64,000 bases of DNA from positions 4,639,206-4,703,205 of the forward strand of contig LNAC01000001.1 of assembly GCA_002007465.1 (NCBI GenBank). Reading direction: 5' to 3'. Below the pieces are notes generated by a model that did not search any database, had not been told where the DNA came from, and saw only the letters and a program-made list of their open reading frames with translations. Shown here in pieces: positions 22,066 to 34,725 of this stretch (positions within the stretch are counted from its first letter, which is position 1; the number at the start of each line of letters is the position of its first letter). Source of the DNA: Ailurus styani. Lineage: Eukaryota; Chordata; Mammalia; Carnivora; Ailuridae. Made by a program: the position numbers and the translations under genes.

Positions 22066-24858
22066 GAAAACCCCAGTGGTGCAGTAAGCGCCTGCTAGCC
22101 TCAAAGGAGGTCCTGTGCTTTGGTGCTCTGCTCCCCACGCCGGGGTCGGGACGGGAGGGGCTCAGAAAGAAGCATCCCTCTGCACCTCTGGGCCGCAGAC
22201 CAGGAGGGAATGGGCTCCCTGCAGCAAGGCGTCCCCTGGTCGTTTGCCTGTGGGGACCGAGGAGGCCAGTTTTGAGTGCAGGTTGTATTAATGCCCAGAA
22301 CAGAGATGAGAGCACGAAGTTCTTCCCAAGTGCCCATCCGTGAGGTCCTTTGACTGGAGCCTGCATTTCTACTCTGCTCCTGATTTCTATTTCCGGGGAA
22401 GGGTTCCTCCTCTCCAACATCTTCCGCTTGGAAGGCTGCTACTCGAACCATTGACCCATTCAGCCCCCCGTCCCTCATTCTGACCAGGCACCCATTCTGG
22501 GCACACCGCCAGGCGCTGGGAGCTATAAAGACACACCAGCCCCTCACCCACCCCGAGAGGTGGACGCCGCCCTGGGAAGCCAAAACCAGGCAACTCTGTG
22601 CCCTCTGTCCCCTAATAGCAGAGTGATACTCACTCTGGAGCAACCAAACCCTTTTCTCCAGGCCTTAGGACCCCACACGGCTTCCCTGGAGATTAGGCCT
22701 GTCAATGCCATCTGAGGACACACTTGCAGACTTCCTAAGATCCCAGCTTTTGTGTAGGGCAGACAGCGCCCTGAATGATCAGGTGAGGCTCGGGGGGCTA
22801 TGAGGGAAGGCTGGAGACCATGGGAGGCTGGGGAGACTTTGATGCTTGTGGGGCCAGGCCGGTGCCTCCATGCCAGGATCTCCAGGCTGTGGGGTGAGTT
22901 CTCTGTGCTGAGTCCTCCTGGGGGTGGCTTTCCCTGCCGGATTCTCGGGGACCAGGCCTCCTGCAGGCCTCCTCTATGCTCAGACTGAGATGGATCTGCC
23001 CGGAGCCCCGTAGGAGACCTTCAGAGGGAAACAGGAGCCAGCGCACACCAGCTCAATGTGATGGGTCCCGGCTGGCATTGGCCAGGATGGTTGTCATCGG
23101 GACAATCGGGACACACTCCCCCAGTGGCTCTATCCAGCCTGCTCTGAGTCTCCCGCTATCATCTTATGGGCTCAGGCCTCGAAGCAAGACCCCCTAAGCT
23201 AGCATGTCCTAGGATGGGCGAGAAAGAACCAGAGCTGGACCCGAACTCAGTTTGTTCGATAAAAAGGCTCAAGACCATGAAGTCTGGAGTATTTCCCTGA
23301 ACACACGGAGTTGAGCATGAATTTCTGCAAGACCCAAAACAGAAGAGCAGACTCTCTGGCCAGGGTATCCCTCCTGCTTGGTAAGACTCACATAAGCTGT
23401 TACAGCAGGACAGGGCTCCATACAGACATATTTTAGTTCTGGAATTCATTACTAAGGAGCTTAACAGTTTATTATAAGAAGTTCAGCAAGATAGGCTTGC
23501 TGGAGGTTTCTAAAGTCGATATGCTCAGGAGAGAGCTATATATTAAAGATCATGTATTTTAGAAGGTTTTTTTTTCTCGTTATTACTCCTGACTCAGGTT
23601 TCTGCTGACTTCTTTTTTTTAATTCTAGAAACTTAGTGCAGTGGTTTAACTCATTCAGCAATTACTAGCTGTGTGCTCACTGTAGAAAGGGCTAGGAGCA
23701 AGGAGCTAAGGGGAGCCCAAGAAAGTTAAAGTAATTGAAAGCCAAGCCAGAGGAAGGTCCAGCGGACTTCAAACAAGAGCGCAGCAGGGACGAGACAAGC
23801 ACTCAGGCGCAGGCTGGACGGGGGGCCAGGCTCATCCCGCATCGCATCGGGCAGGAAGTCAGGGGCGTGGAGTGATGAGCATGAGATAGAAAGGCGTGAG
23901 CCGAGGCGTGGAGTAGGGCTGTGTAGACTCGCAGGAGGTGGAGGGACACGGAGGAGCCCAGGCCCTGAGCCGGGAACCCCATCTCCCGTCCCGTGCCCCT
24001 CGGGGCCGTGCTGTGTGCTGTGGGGTTTTCCGGTTCTGTGACCACCTGCCGGTCCCAGAAGGCAGGCTGGCTCGGTCCTCCGTGAAAACCGGAGGCCTTA
24101 CGGCTAGCTGGGCCAGCACGCAGGGGCAGGAGCTCCGAGTCCTTGGGGTTGCCGGCTGGCCCCACCTGCGCCTACTCTGGCGTGGCTCACCTCAATTCCC
24201 TATCCTCGGCCCTCTCTTGGTGAGTCAGGGCCCGACCCCACGACTTCCCTCTACACTTACCCTCTAATTCATCAGGCGCACAGCCTCTGATTTAGTCCGA
24301 GTTCCCCCCAGAATCAGAGGCTGAGACGGGGAGTTTATTTTGGGAGGTGGTCTGTGCACACACGGGAGGTGATGGTGCCAACCCTCACCTGGCCGGCCTC
24401 GGGCGCGAGCGTGCGGAAGCCGGGCAGGTCACACGCGCCGCAGTGCACACTGCGACCAGGCTGCTCCGTCCACTCGGGGCTGCTGATGGTACAAGTGCTC
24501 CTTCTGTGATGCTGTGCGGAGGGGCCGTGGCCTGGGAGCAGCGGGAGGGAGGCTGAACTCCCCACGGGGTCCCAGCTGGGTTCAGAACATCTGTATCACC
24601 TCCTGAAACAACCCGGGGAGGGGGAGTAGGTTGGGGGCTGGGAAGAGTGGAGGGTCCAGCTTGAAGCTGGTGAGATCTGGATCCGAGGGCCAGGTCTACA
24701 CTTAGCTTCCTCTCCTGTCAAGTGAATAGAATCTTGTCTGATAATACAGAGAGTGTCTAGGGTGCGAGAAACCTAAAGTAGGCTCGCCACAAATGGCCTT
24801 CCTATTTCACTAGCTGGTTGTGATCAGGGATTCCTGAAGCATCCTGCGTACGTGCGGG
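22066..24858. other. Intergenic stretch without a recognised gene
   Basis: GC-balanced sequence, with a probable MIR trace at 24680-24780. Open frames on both strands show no recognisable domain. Confidence 0.45.
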
Positions 24859-25038
24859 TGCACACACACACACACACACACACACACACCACACACACAC
24901 CTCACACACACACCACACACACATTACACACATACACACACCTCACACACACACAATCACACACATCACACACATCACACACCTCACACACACACAATCA
25001 CACACCTCACACACACAATCACACACAATCACACACAC

Positions 25039-25077
<39 letters not shown>

Positions 25078-25083
25078 ACACAC
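24859..25083 (+). repeat. Compound (CA)n microsatellite
   Basis: About 225 bp of CA repeats interrupted by CACCACAC, CTCACAC, ATCACACAC and ATTACACAC variants. The 101-codon Thr/His-rich frame across it is a repeat translation. Confidence 0.95.
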
Positions 25084-26423
25084 AATACCAAATGCCCCAG
25101 GTCCCAGTAGAGGACCTGCTGCAACGTTTCCCAGGAGCGAAGCCAGGAGAGCTGTGATCTACTGGGTCTTCAGATATTGCCCAAAGCCCCTGCCTCTCCC
25201 TGTTGTCTTCATTTACAAAGGAAGTGGAGATGGTGGAACATTCCAGAAACACTCTGCCTCCTCTGTGCAGGGCGCACAAGCCCCCACTGGCCACACCACC
25301 ATGCGGAGGCGTACCAGGAGCTGCTGGAGCAGGTGTCACTCTGGAGTCCAGGAACATTAACTTGAGCCAAACTTCTTGTCTTTTGATGCATCATGGGGAA
25401 CATGTGTGCCCTGAGCTGAACATTACCCAGCATGTTAGCATGTAAATGGGAACCGTGGCCACGTCCCAGAGAAAAATAGGATTAAATGAGAGTCAGGGAA
25501 GCCCCCATTGGTTTCCCACTATTTCGTGAGTGTGCAAATACCAAAATGCGGTGCTGGAGTTATGAAGATGACTTGGGCGAGTCATTAATACAAGACTCAG
25601 CGCTGCCCCAGACCCAGAGACACCCTGCCTGCCAGCCTGGCTCAAGCGTGGGGCGGCGGTGGCCCCGGGACAGTCCCGTCCCATCTCAGACAACAGAAGA
25701 CCTGCAGCCAACCCCTCAGCCTGCAAAGGCAGGTGTGTTGCTTGCATCCCAGCATCTGAGAACGGACCCCCCGCCGCACACGGCTGCTTGGTGACCAGTG
25801 ACTTTCAGTTATGCAGCCCCGTCGCTGGATGCTCTTTGTCAGGCAGAAATAAGAGCAGTGGAGGCAAGGCAGTTCTAAGAGGAAAACTGTTTCTTTAGTG
25901 TGACTGTGACCTGAAGAACAAGCAGGGAAGACACATAATGACGGGTTAGCGAGCGCTGTGGGAAGCTCAGCGGCACTGGCTTCGCCCATTAGGGAGGCTG
26001 CCCTCCCGTCAGCCGCCCGCCCGCGACCACCGCAGGGGAGGCTGTCGTCTGGCTCAGGGACACTCCTCCAGCGACAAAGGCAAGGGAGGCGTGGGGCACG
26101 TGCTCCACCAGCTCATTGGCCTGGAGAGTCGGAGGACTTCGATACAGCTCTGAATCCCGGATGTTCCCCCAGTGAGCTCTAGGGTCTTGGCACACAACGT
26201 CCCCGACACGGCGGCCTCCGCTGCAAAGTGGGGTTAACCGAGGTGCCTGCTCTCTGGGTGTGGATCTCCAAAGTAGATAATCTCCATGACAGCTGCCATC
26301 CTCTGTGCCCAGCACGGATGGGGCACTCATGAGCCTGTGTCACTTAGACTTCTCAAGCACCACCATGACGGAGGTGACCTGGGGGCCATCTCACCACTGT
26401 GAGTGACTAGACCTGAAGCAAGC
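25084..26423. other. Intergenic stretch without a recognised gene
   Basis: Unique-looking GC-rich sequence with no gene, RNA or clear repeat recognised. Confidence 0.45.
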
Positions 26424-26535
26424 AGAAGGAAGGGAAGGGGAGGGAGGGAGGAAGGGAGGAAGGGAGGAAGGGAGGAAGGGAGAGAGAGAGAAGGGAGGGC
26501 AGGGAGAGAAGGGAGAGGAGGGAGGGGAGGGAGAA
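26424..26535 (+). repeat. GGGAGGAA-type purine-rich simple repeat
   Basis: Tandem GGAAGGGAGGAAGGGAGGAA units followed by GAGAGAGAG and GGGAGGGG runs. The minus-strand Ser/Pro/Leu-rich open frames here come from this repeat. Confidence 0.9.
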
Positions 26536-29500
26536 ATAAATGAAACAGAGAGTAGAAAAACAATAGAGAAAATCATTGAAAAGAAGTTTGTTCTTTGGCA
26601 AAAACAACAAAATTGACAAGCCTTTAGCGAGCATGGAGGAATAATGAAAGAGAGAAGCCTCAAACTATTGACGTCAGGGCGGAAGGAGAGGACATTACCA
26701 ACCTTATAGTAACAAACACTCGGCTCCGAGAATGAGCGAAAGTACGACTTTGCGGAGCTGCTGGCAGAGGCAGGGCCGGGCACAGGAAGGAGATGAGGCC
26801 GAGCAAGGCCGTCAGGGACCTGGCTTCTCTCTGCTTCTCCCCTCCGTGTTCCCCACGACTTGCTCTGCCCTCTGCCTGCCCAGCACGTGGTAGGGTCAGC
26901 CCACCCCCTCCTCGTGACTTGCTTTGGTTGGTAAAATGTAAGGGGAACAGCACGGGTCACTCCGGCGAGGTGCGTTAAGAGCCAGATCCTACTCTTCTCA
27001 TGCTCTTTCCTTCTGCTCCAACAATTGTGGGAGCAGGTGCTGAGAGAGAGCCTGCGGCTGCCTGGGCTGCCGAGTGACTGCCATGAGCAGGTCCCCCTCT
27101 GGCTCTGGGTGGGTGGGTCACGCAGCACGAGTGAGAATGACCTGCGTGTGGTTTTAAGCTCCTCAGGTTGCTGGGTGACGGGTGCCTGCCTGTGTCTCAG
27201 ACATTATCCCAGGGTTGCTTAACCTGCTCAAGGTCAAGTATCTGCACAAACTTGGTAAGTGGCCGAGCTAGAATTCAAGGAGGCTGCCGGGTTCGAGAGC
27301 CCGTGTCCTTATGAAGACGGAAGCCCCGAATGAAGGCTACCTCTTTCTCTCTCTGCCGGGCGTTGCTTTGTCTCCAGCACCTGCAAAACACAGACGGGTG
27401 TTGAATGAGTGAACACAGCAAGCTCACCCCCGGGGGTGTTGAGAACATCGGACAAGACACCGGGGACCCCAGCTTCCTCGGACACCGGGCCGGGCGGGAC
27501 CCCCGCACGTGGGAGGCCCTGGGCTGCTGCTGCCCCAGCCGCACGCTCTCGACTTCTTCGGGCCTCAGTTCTGCCTCCATAAAATGGGAGGGGAAACATG
27601 TAACTCCTCTTATTCTAGTGCAAGGCAATTTTGAAGGTCTGATGCAATAATAAATAGGAAACCATTCTGGAAAGTAAAATTATTAAAAATAAAAATACAT
27701 TACTCTTATTATATTTTCTTTATAACAATAATTCTCCGGCATTATCATTTTCTTAGCCCACTACTAAGTATCTCTGAGAACAGGGATTAAAATTGGGATC
27801 CGATTTTTCTCTTTTTCCCCAGACTTGAGATGGCATTTCTGGTCCCACCAGAGAAACCTCTGGGAGACGGAGCAGGATTAGCCTGTGGGAAGGGCTCAGC
27901 TGCGCTCACTGTGGACACTGCCTGGGGCTGGCTGTTTGCTTCTTGTCTCTCCGGCTGCTCCTTCTGGTTGTCTGTGGGGTCGATGGAATTTCCCCAGCGT
28001 GTGCAGATTCGGTAGCGCTGCAGGTCTGCATTTGGGCAAGATGTTCCTTTTCTCTCCGCCTGTTCTGTCCTTCCTCCCCCCTCACCCCTCCCCTTCTCCG
28101 CTCTCAGGTTTCTGCCGATGTCCCTCTGAGGACAGGTTTGTGGGAACGGGACTCTTTAAAGGAAGCCTGCGCCCTGTGTGACTTGGAGCCCACGTGCACG
28201 CACCTGCACTCAGGCGGCTCCTTGAAGCCCTCCTTCCACCTGTCCGCCCTCCTTCCCTGGACCCTGGACCCTCGCTGGTTCCCCTGCAACCTTCGTGGAG
28301 GGAACCCACTGCCCCTCATCTCAGGGCAGGGGCTGGTGGCGAGCAGACCGGGCATTCACCCTCTGTGCTCCCGGTGGCCACTTCTGGAACCTTCCTCCCC
28401 CATCATCCTTCTGGAGCCTCCCCCAGGGACGACCCCCTAGCTCGGTCACCTGCTACCCTCCTGATCACATTCTGCCTCCAGCAGGTCCGGCCACGGCTGT
28501 GCCGAGTCTCTTAGCGCCTCAAAGTCCGGCCTCAGTCTGCTCGCCCCTCGCCCATCGCGGCGCCTCCTCCCACTGCCAAGTTTGGGGGTGCCCTCAGCCC
28601 GCCTTGCTGCCCCGCCACGGCCTCTGGGCCCAGCTGGGACCTCAGCACAGCTGAAGGGCTGACAGCCCCCCCCGGGCCGCCCTGGGGCCCTTGGCTTTCC
28701 CGTCGCGGGGGCGTCTCTGGAGCGGCTCAGGCTTTCTCTAAGCCCGGAGGTGTGGGGCAGCAGGAAAAGCCAACGGGAACTGGATCCTAAAGGCCCCACA
28801 GACTCACGCTCAGGTGGGGTGTACCTGACACTGGGGAGACGAGGGTAAGGACAGTCGGTGACCCCCACTAAGGGGGCATAACGGCAGGTGCCTGCTGGTC
28901 TTACCTCGGGCAGAACAAAGGCCAGGACGGTTCGCCGATTGGCTACAGGTGACCTAAGCCAGTGCACACGGATGGGGTCTCCCCACATCCAATCTGTTCC
29001 CACCCCTGGGGGAGGAGCAGGTGGTTTTTGAGGCAGGGGAGGAGAGGCACAGTCACACCACGGAATAGGGTAGGTGGCCACTTGCCATCTCCAGCAGGAG
29101 CTGGGGGATTTGCAGACAGTCCCCTGCCCCGAGTGGAGAGAAGGGCAGTGTCTGGCAGGAGGCGCCAGTGGTCCTCGCAGCAGGCGGGGAAGGCCGGATG
29201 CCTAGTTCCTCCTCCAGAGGCACCATCCCTTCTCTGGGGTTGAGGTTAGGGCACATTCGCGCTCTAATCACGTAGCAGGAACCGCAGGGCGGCGTGTACG
29301 CTTCCACGCTTCCCCATCCCCAGCTGGGAAGACTCTCTGGTGGCGAGCCTGCCTCTGGCGCTGCAGGGAGGCTGACAGGAGCCTGCAAGCAAATTGCTGA
29401 GACCTGGAAGGAGGAGACCCCCCGCCGCCTGAAGTAAGGAGAGTGATGAGCCAAAATGCATGGACAAGCGAATGGAACAGCAAGACGTGGGCTTTCCCAG

Positions 29501-32281
29501 GGGTTGCGGAGGGAACCGGGAATGGGGAGAGAGTGTTGGGGGCACAGCTGCTGTTGGGTTGAGGATAAAGAGTGACAAGGCTGGGGACAGGGTATTCTCA
29601 AACTCAGTTGTGGGGCTTTCAAAAAACATTCCTGCTGCTCCTCCTTTTCCCTTAAATTCAGTGCTTTTCTGCAAGACCACTGGTTTCGATGCTGTTTTTC
29701 TATCCAAATCTTATTTCTTTGAATCCACTTTTCCCAAAGACTGGCTCGCCTAGGCCCTTGGCCCCAGCGTGAAGACCAGCCCAGGATGTGCCCCCCTCTG
29801 CCCGCAAAGGGAAGCCACGCCTACCGTGGGCAAGACCCACGCAAGTCTTCTTGGTTTCGCCATGGTTCGCCGCGGGAGGTGATGTGACATGATTGCCTTC
29901 CAAATGATTAGCAGGATAGTCACTTTGCGAAATTAATATGTATACAGTCTGGGAAGGTACTGCGGCACTAACAATCGTCTCTGGGAGACGCAGCGCTGGT
30001 TCCTGACAGCACCATCCTGGGAAGAGCACCCGCAGCCCCGTGGGCCACTTCGTCACACTCGTACAGAGAAAAACACGGTGGCCCAAGAGAGCAGCACAGT
30101 TGGCTGCCGAGTTGGGGGACTGAGTTGTCCGCAACACCGTTTGGGAAGGCTTGGAGCCTTCAGAAAAATGTAAGAGATGCCTCCTAAACTGTCCGTTTCT
30201 AACCCAAAGTGAGTTTTTTTTAAATGTCCCCAGATAGCAAGCCTGCCGGGTGATGTTGGTCAATCGCATGACCAATCTGTGCTCCAGCCCCACGCTCTGC
30301 ACCTGCCGGGCTCGCAGAAAGCGTTCCAACAAGTGAAGAATCTCAAAACCGAGATTTTGAGTCATGGGAGCTCTAAGGGTCCTTACTGAGCCCAAATTCT
30401 GGAATTCATTTTCTACTTTTGCAAAATGTAAGCTTGTGGCAGTTGTGCGCCCGCCCCCTCTCCCCAGCTCCTTTTCTCCCGACGGCAGCGCTCCCCAGGC
30501 GCGGCGGCAGGGCCAGGACCACGGCGTCTTAGAGGTGGTCCTTCCTTCCGGGCGCTGCACGGAGGTTCCAGGCTGCCTTGCAGCTGAAGCGGGCTCTGGA
30601 TGTCGCGTTCCAGCTCTGCTGGCCCATCCCTGACCCCGAGCTGCTGGGTGCGGGCCTGGGAGGGCTCCCAGACCACTCAGCGTCCTCCAATGTCCAGTCC
30701 AGCCGTCTCCTGTCCCAGCAAGAGGCCAGATCGGCCCTCACCTCCAGTCTCCACGGTTCCCCGGGACTTCCTCCCCTGAGGCGGCCTTATCCAGGGGGTG
30801 TTCGAAGGAGGAAAAGCTGCAGCCACCAGCCTCTTCTACCCACGGAGCCTCCTCTGGCAGCAGCCTCTTCACTCTGAGGCTGGAAAAGGTGGTTTTCCTT
30901 TGTACAGAACATTCATTTCCCTAACGTTTCTGCAAAACTGAGGGATGGCTCCGATGCTGCTTTTCCATTATAATTACTTCACTTTCCAAAATGCACTTTT
31001 CACATGAGAGAGCTTCGCGAGGCAGTGAAAGCCCATGGAAGTTGTCTGTGCTCCCTGCAGAGAAACCCCAAATATGGAGGAGCTTAAAAATAACCCTGCC
31101 TTTTTCAGGTAGCTCCTTATTCGATATTCAGTGCCCTCCGCTCCAACGCAAGTGTTCCTCATGCTAAATTAACTGTTAACAAGGATTTTTAAATAGTATA
31201 ATTCATGCTAATTCAGAAATATTCCTTTCTCCAACTGCTTATTTTTACCTCCCCAATTGCGACACTTGTGCATTAGCAGTGGACGACTCGGGGCTTTCGG
31301 AGCGGCTTCTAGACGCCTGGCCATTTCCACGCATGGTTTCCGCCCAGCCGGCCACGGTATCCCACGGATACGCCCTGTCACCAGCCTTGGCCAACGTAAG
31401 CGTCATCTCTCAAGGTCACGGCAGCACGGGAGAAAGCCACCTGCTCCTGCCTGGTCGGGCTTCGTGGGGAGGGGGCGGCTCGGGCTTGCTGGCTGACCCC
31501 TCCCGGGGGCATCTCTCTCTCCCAGTGAGAACATCCTGGATTCTGCCGGCGCCTCGAACCCAAAGCCCACCGCCAAGGTGAAGTGTGGCCATCTGCTTCA
31601 TCGAATGGAACCCATTTCAGGAGACCCCACAGCCGCACCTTCCAGCTCCCTTCGGTCCTCCCCAGGGGCAGTGCTCCCCCTTGGCCCTCACCCCGGGGAA
31701 AGCAGGTCACGTCTCCGTCCTGTTGCATTTGGCTCCAGGACTCGCCAGCCCCTTTCCCAGCCCCTTCCCCAGCAGGGACGCCTGCCGCAGGGCTGAACTG
31801 TTCCGGAAGGAAGGGAAGGGGAAAGAAGACAAAGAAAGCGGAGCTTTACTTTTGGAGCTGTGGGGTTTACGGAAGATTCGAAGAAGGAATCGTGCCCCCA
31901 CGTAGTCTGTGACCAGGAGCGAGTCTCCTTGGTAAGACAAGGTGACGGGGAGCCGTGCCAGGACGCAACGTGGTCCTGCTGCTTCTAGAGGCTTGTGACG
32001 CCGCCTGAAGGCTAACCAAAGCCAACGAGGGCAAGCGGGGCCACGGCCCAAAGACCCTTTCCTGGAAGTATAGCTGAGGGTTGTTCGGACCCCACTGACC
32101 AGGCGAAGTCTGACCAGCGGCCCCTTCAACAGGCAGGACATGGGATCCATGTGCCCTGGAGCACTCACAGTCCCTGCCAGGCCCAGGCCACCACAGTCCA
32201 GGACGTGCTCTGGAGTGGCTGGCAAGTCCACGCAAACACACTGCAGCCCTGGCTCACGCTGACCACAGCAGCTTCTGTCAG
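26536..32281. other. Long intergenic stretch without a recognised gene
   Basis: Largely unique, GC-rich in places (28440-28730, 30430-30560). A likely MIR lies at 27180-27310 (AACCTGCTCAAGGTCAAGT, GCCGAGCTAGAATTCAAGG). Open frames up to 286 codons (29700-30560 minus) have no recognisable motif, splice context or codon bias I can detect by eye. Confidence 0.45.
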
Positions 32282-33370
32282 CCATGCTCCCCATGCTCCG
32301 TATGTTCCACCGTCCTCCCCATGCTCCCCATGCTCCACCGTCCTCCCCATGCTCCACCATCCTCCCCATGCTCCCCATGCTCCACCATGCCCCCCATGCT
32401 CCACCATGCTCCACCGTCCTCCCCATGCTCCCCATGCTCCACCATGCTCTCCATGCTCCCCATGCTCCACCGTCCTCCCCATGCTCCACCATCCTCCCCA
32501 TGCTCCCCATGCTCCCCATGCTCCACCGTCCTCCCCATGCTCCACCATCCTCCCCATGCTCCCCATGCTCCACCATGCTCTCCATGCTCCACCGTCCTCC
32601 CCATGCTCCACCATCCTCCCCATGCTCCCCATGCTCCACCATGCCCTCCATGCTCCACCATGCCCTCCATGCTCCACCATGCCCCCCATGCTCCATCATC
32701 CTCCCCATGCTCCACCATCCTCCCCATGCTCCCCCATCCCCCCCATGCTCCCCCGTGCTCCACCATCCTCCCCCGTGCTCCACCATGCCTCCCATGCTCC
32801 ACCATCCTCCCCATGCTCCCCATGCTCTCCATGCTCCCCATGCTCCACCATCCTCCCCACGCTACACCATACTCCCCACTCATGCCCCCCGTGCTCCACC
32901 ATGCTCCCCCGTGCTCCACCGTGTCCCCCGTGCTCCACCGTCCTCCCCACGCTCCACCGTCCTCCCCACGCTCCACCGTCCTCCCCCCCCCCCNNNNNNN
33001 NNNNNNNNNNNNNNNNNNNNNNNNNNNNNNNNNNNNNNNNNNNNNNNNNNNNNNNNNNNNNNNNNNNNNNNNNNNNATCCCCCCCCTTCCCCCCATGCTC
33101 CTCCGTGCTCCCCATGCTCCACCGTCCTCCCCGTGCTCCCCACGCTCCACCATGCTCCCCATGCTCCCCCATGCTCCCTGTGCTCCACCATGCTCCTCAC
33201 GCTCCCCTTATGCTCTTCATGCACTACCATGCTCCATCATATTCCCTATGCTCTTCATCCTCTACCATACTCCTTATGCTCCAATATGCTCTCATGCTCC
33301 ACCATACTCCCTATGCTCCATCATGCTCCCTGTGCTCTGGCATGCTCCCCATGTTCCTCATGCTCCATCA
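32282..33370 (+). repeat. Minisatellite of 9-10 bp CTCC(A/C)CCATG units
   Basis: Over 100 units alternating CTCCCCATG, CTCCACCATG, CTCCACCGTC and CCTCCCCATG, with growing divergence toward 33370. A gap of 83 N (32994-33076) sits inside, flanked by C-runs. Because the units lack stop codons, several frames on both strands stay open for 300-450 codons; these are repeat translations. Confidence 0.95.
32994..33076. other. Assembly gap, 83 N
   Basis: Run of N inside the minisatellite, preceded by a C-run and followed by ATCCCCCCCTTCCCCCC; true repeat length is unknown. Confidence 1.
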
Positions 33371-34339
33371 TTATCCACCACTGTACCTGACAAAGTACAA
33401 GGCCTGTCGCTGTGAACACCATCCAAATGAATATAAAGTGGCACACCCAGTAAAGAGAAGGGATATACAGCAGACGAAATCCAGCACTTCCCAATACTGA
33501 AAATAAACATGAGTAGCAACAGCTAGATGAATGAAACTACAGGAAACCAGGGAGATGCAGAAACGCTGCTCTGGGGCTGGAAAGAGGGATGGGATTCCTT
33601 CCCGGGGCAGGAAGGGCAGCAAGATGGCTGGGGATTACAGGACACATCGCGGAGACTTCTGCCATTGCAAAGGCAGTGGAGAAGAACATGCAAGGGAAGC
33701 AGGGCCGCTGTGGGAGGCTATTTCCAGCACCGGCCAGCTCCAAAGCCGACCTGCAAAGAGTCAGGCAGAACTGGCCCCCGGGAGCCCAGGAGAGGCTGGG
33801 ACTCAGAGGGAAAGCATGGAACCCAACCGGGTGGGCTAAGAGGACAGGCATCCAGCACTGCCGCTGGGCCACAGGGAAGGTGATGCAACAATCTTACAAC
33901 GGCTTCACGGAGAAGGTACCTTCTGTGCAGAGTTTAAACAGGGAGAAACTTGGCCTTGCCAAGTCACCTCCTACAGATAAAATGTCCCTAGAGGATGAAA
34001 GAGAGCGGGGTGGGGGTGGGGAGCGGAGACAGAGAGGCAGACACAGAGAAAGAGAGTGAGAGAGAGGGTCCTCGGGCAGCCCCAGTGCCAGACCCATGGA
34101 GGAAGCCACTGGGACACTCCAGCCCCAGGACACAAAGGACATCGTGGGCAGTTGGTGTTACACTGGACTGGAGAACTAGAGAGGCTGAGTGGCCATCTGG
34201 GATCTCTACTCTGGGCATCCATCCAGATGTTTCCAAAGCCACCTCTGTCGAAATACCACTTTTCTAGAGGAAGTTTGCTGTGCTCCACCTCTTGTCTTTT
34301 GTGCAACCATTTTTGTTTTGAATATGTCCTGAAAGTCTT
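33371..34339. other. Intergenic stretch with a GA-rich patch
   Basis: No gene recognised; 33999-34070 is a low-complexity GAGA/GGGGTG-rich run. Remaining sequence looks unique. Confidence 0.45.
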
Positions 34340-34725
34340 GTACACGGCTCCTCACAGAAACCGAACCAACAGGAGATATGTATACACAGAGATTGAGAGA
34401 TTTATTTAAAGGAATTGGCTCGTGTGATTCTAGAGACTGGCAAATCCAACATTCCTAGCACAGGCTGGAACTCAGGCCGGGTTTCCACAGTGTAGCCTCG
34501 AGGCTGAATTTCTTCTCCAGGAACGCTCAGTTCTTGCTATTTAAAGACTTCAACTGATTGGACAAGGCCCACCCACATTACTGAGGGTGATTTCCTTTAC
34601 TGCAAGTCAACTGACTGTAGATGTGAACCACATCTCCCAAGTATCTTCAACGCATTAGCTTGATTAGCATTTGATTCACCGGATACTATAGCTTGGCCAA
34701 GTTGAACGCAAGATTAACAGTCACA
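34340..34725 (+). repeat. Ancient interspersed repeat
   Basis: Reads ACAGAAACCGAACCAACAGG, AGAGATTTATTTAAAGGAAT, TTCAACTGATTGG, AAGGCCCACCCACATTACTG. This order is familiar from a common mammalian repeat; family not named. Confidence 0.55.

Noticed and set aside
24859..25083. CRISPR-like array
   Set aside because: Simple dinucleotide repeat in a mammalian genome with no repeat-spacer structure.
24852..25157. 101-codon Thr/His-rich frame
   Set aside because: Translation of a CA microsatellite.
29700..30560. 286-codon minus-strand open frame
   Set aside because: Composition and lack of any motif or splice context fit a chance frame; no homology that I can recognise.
32151..33500. Open frames of 449, 368, 364 and 362 codons on both strands
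   Set aside because: They are translations of a 9-10 bp minisatellite without stop codons and cross an N gap; no start context, domain or splice evidence.
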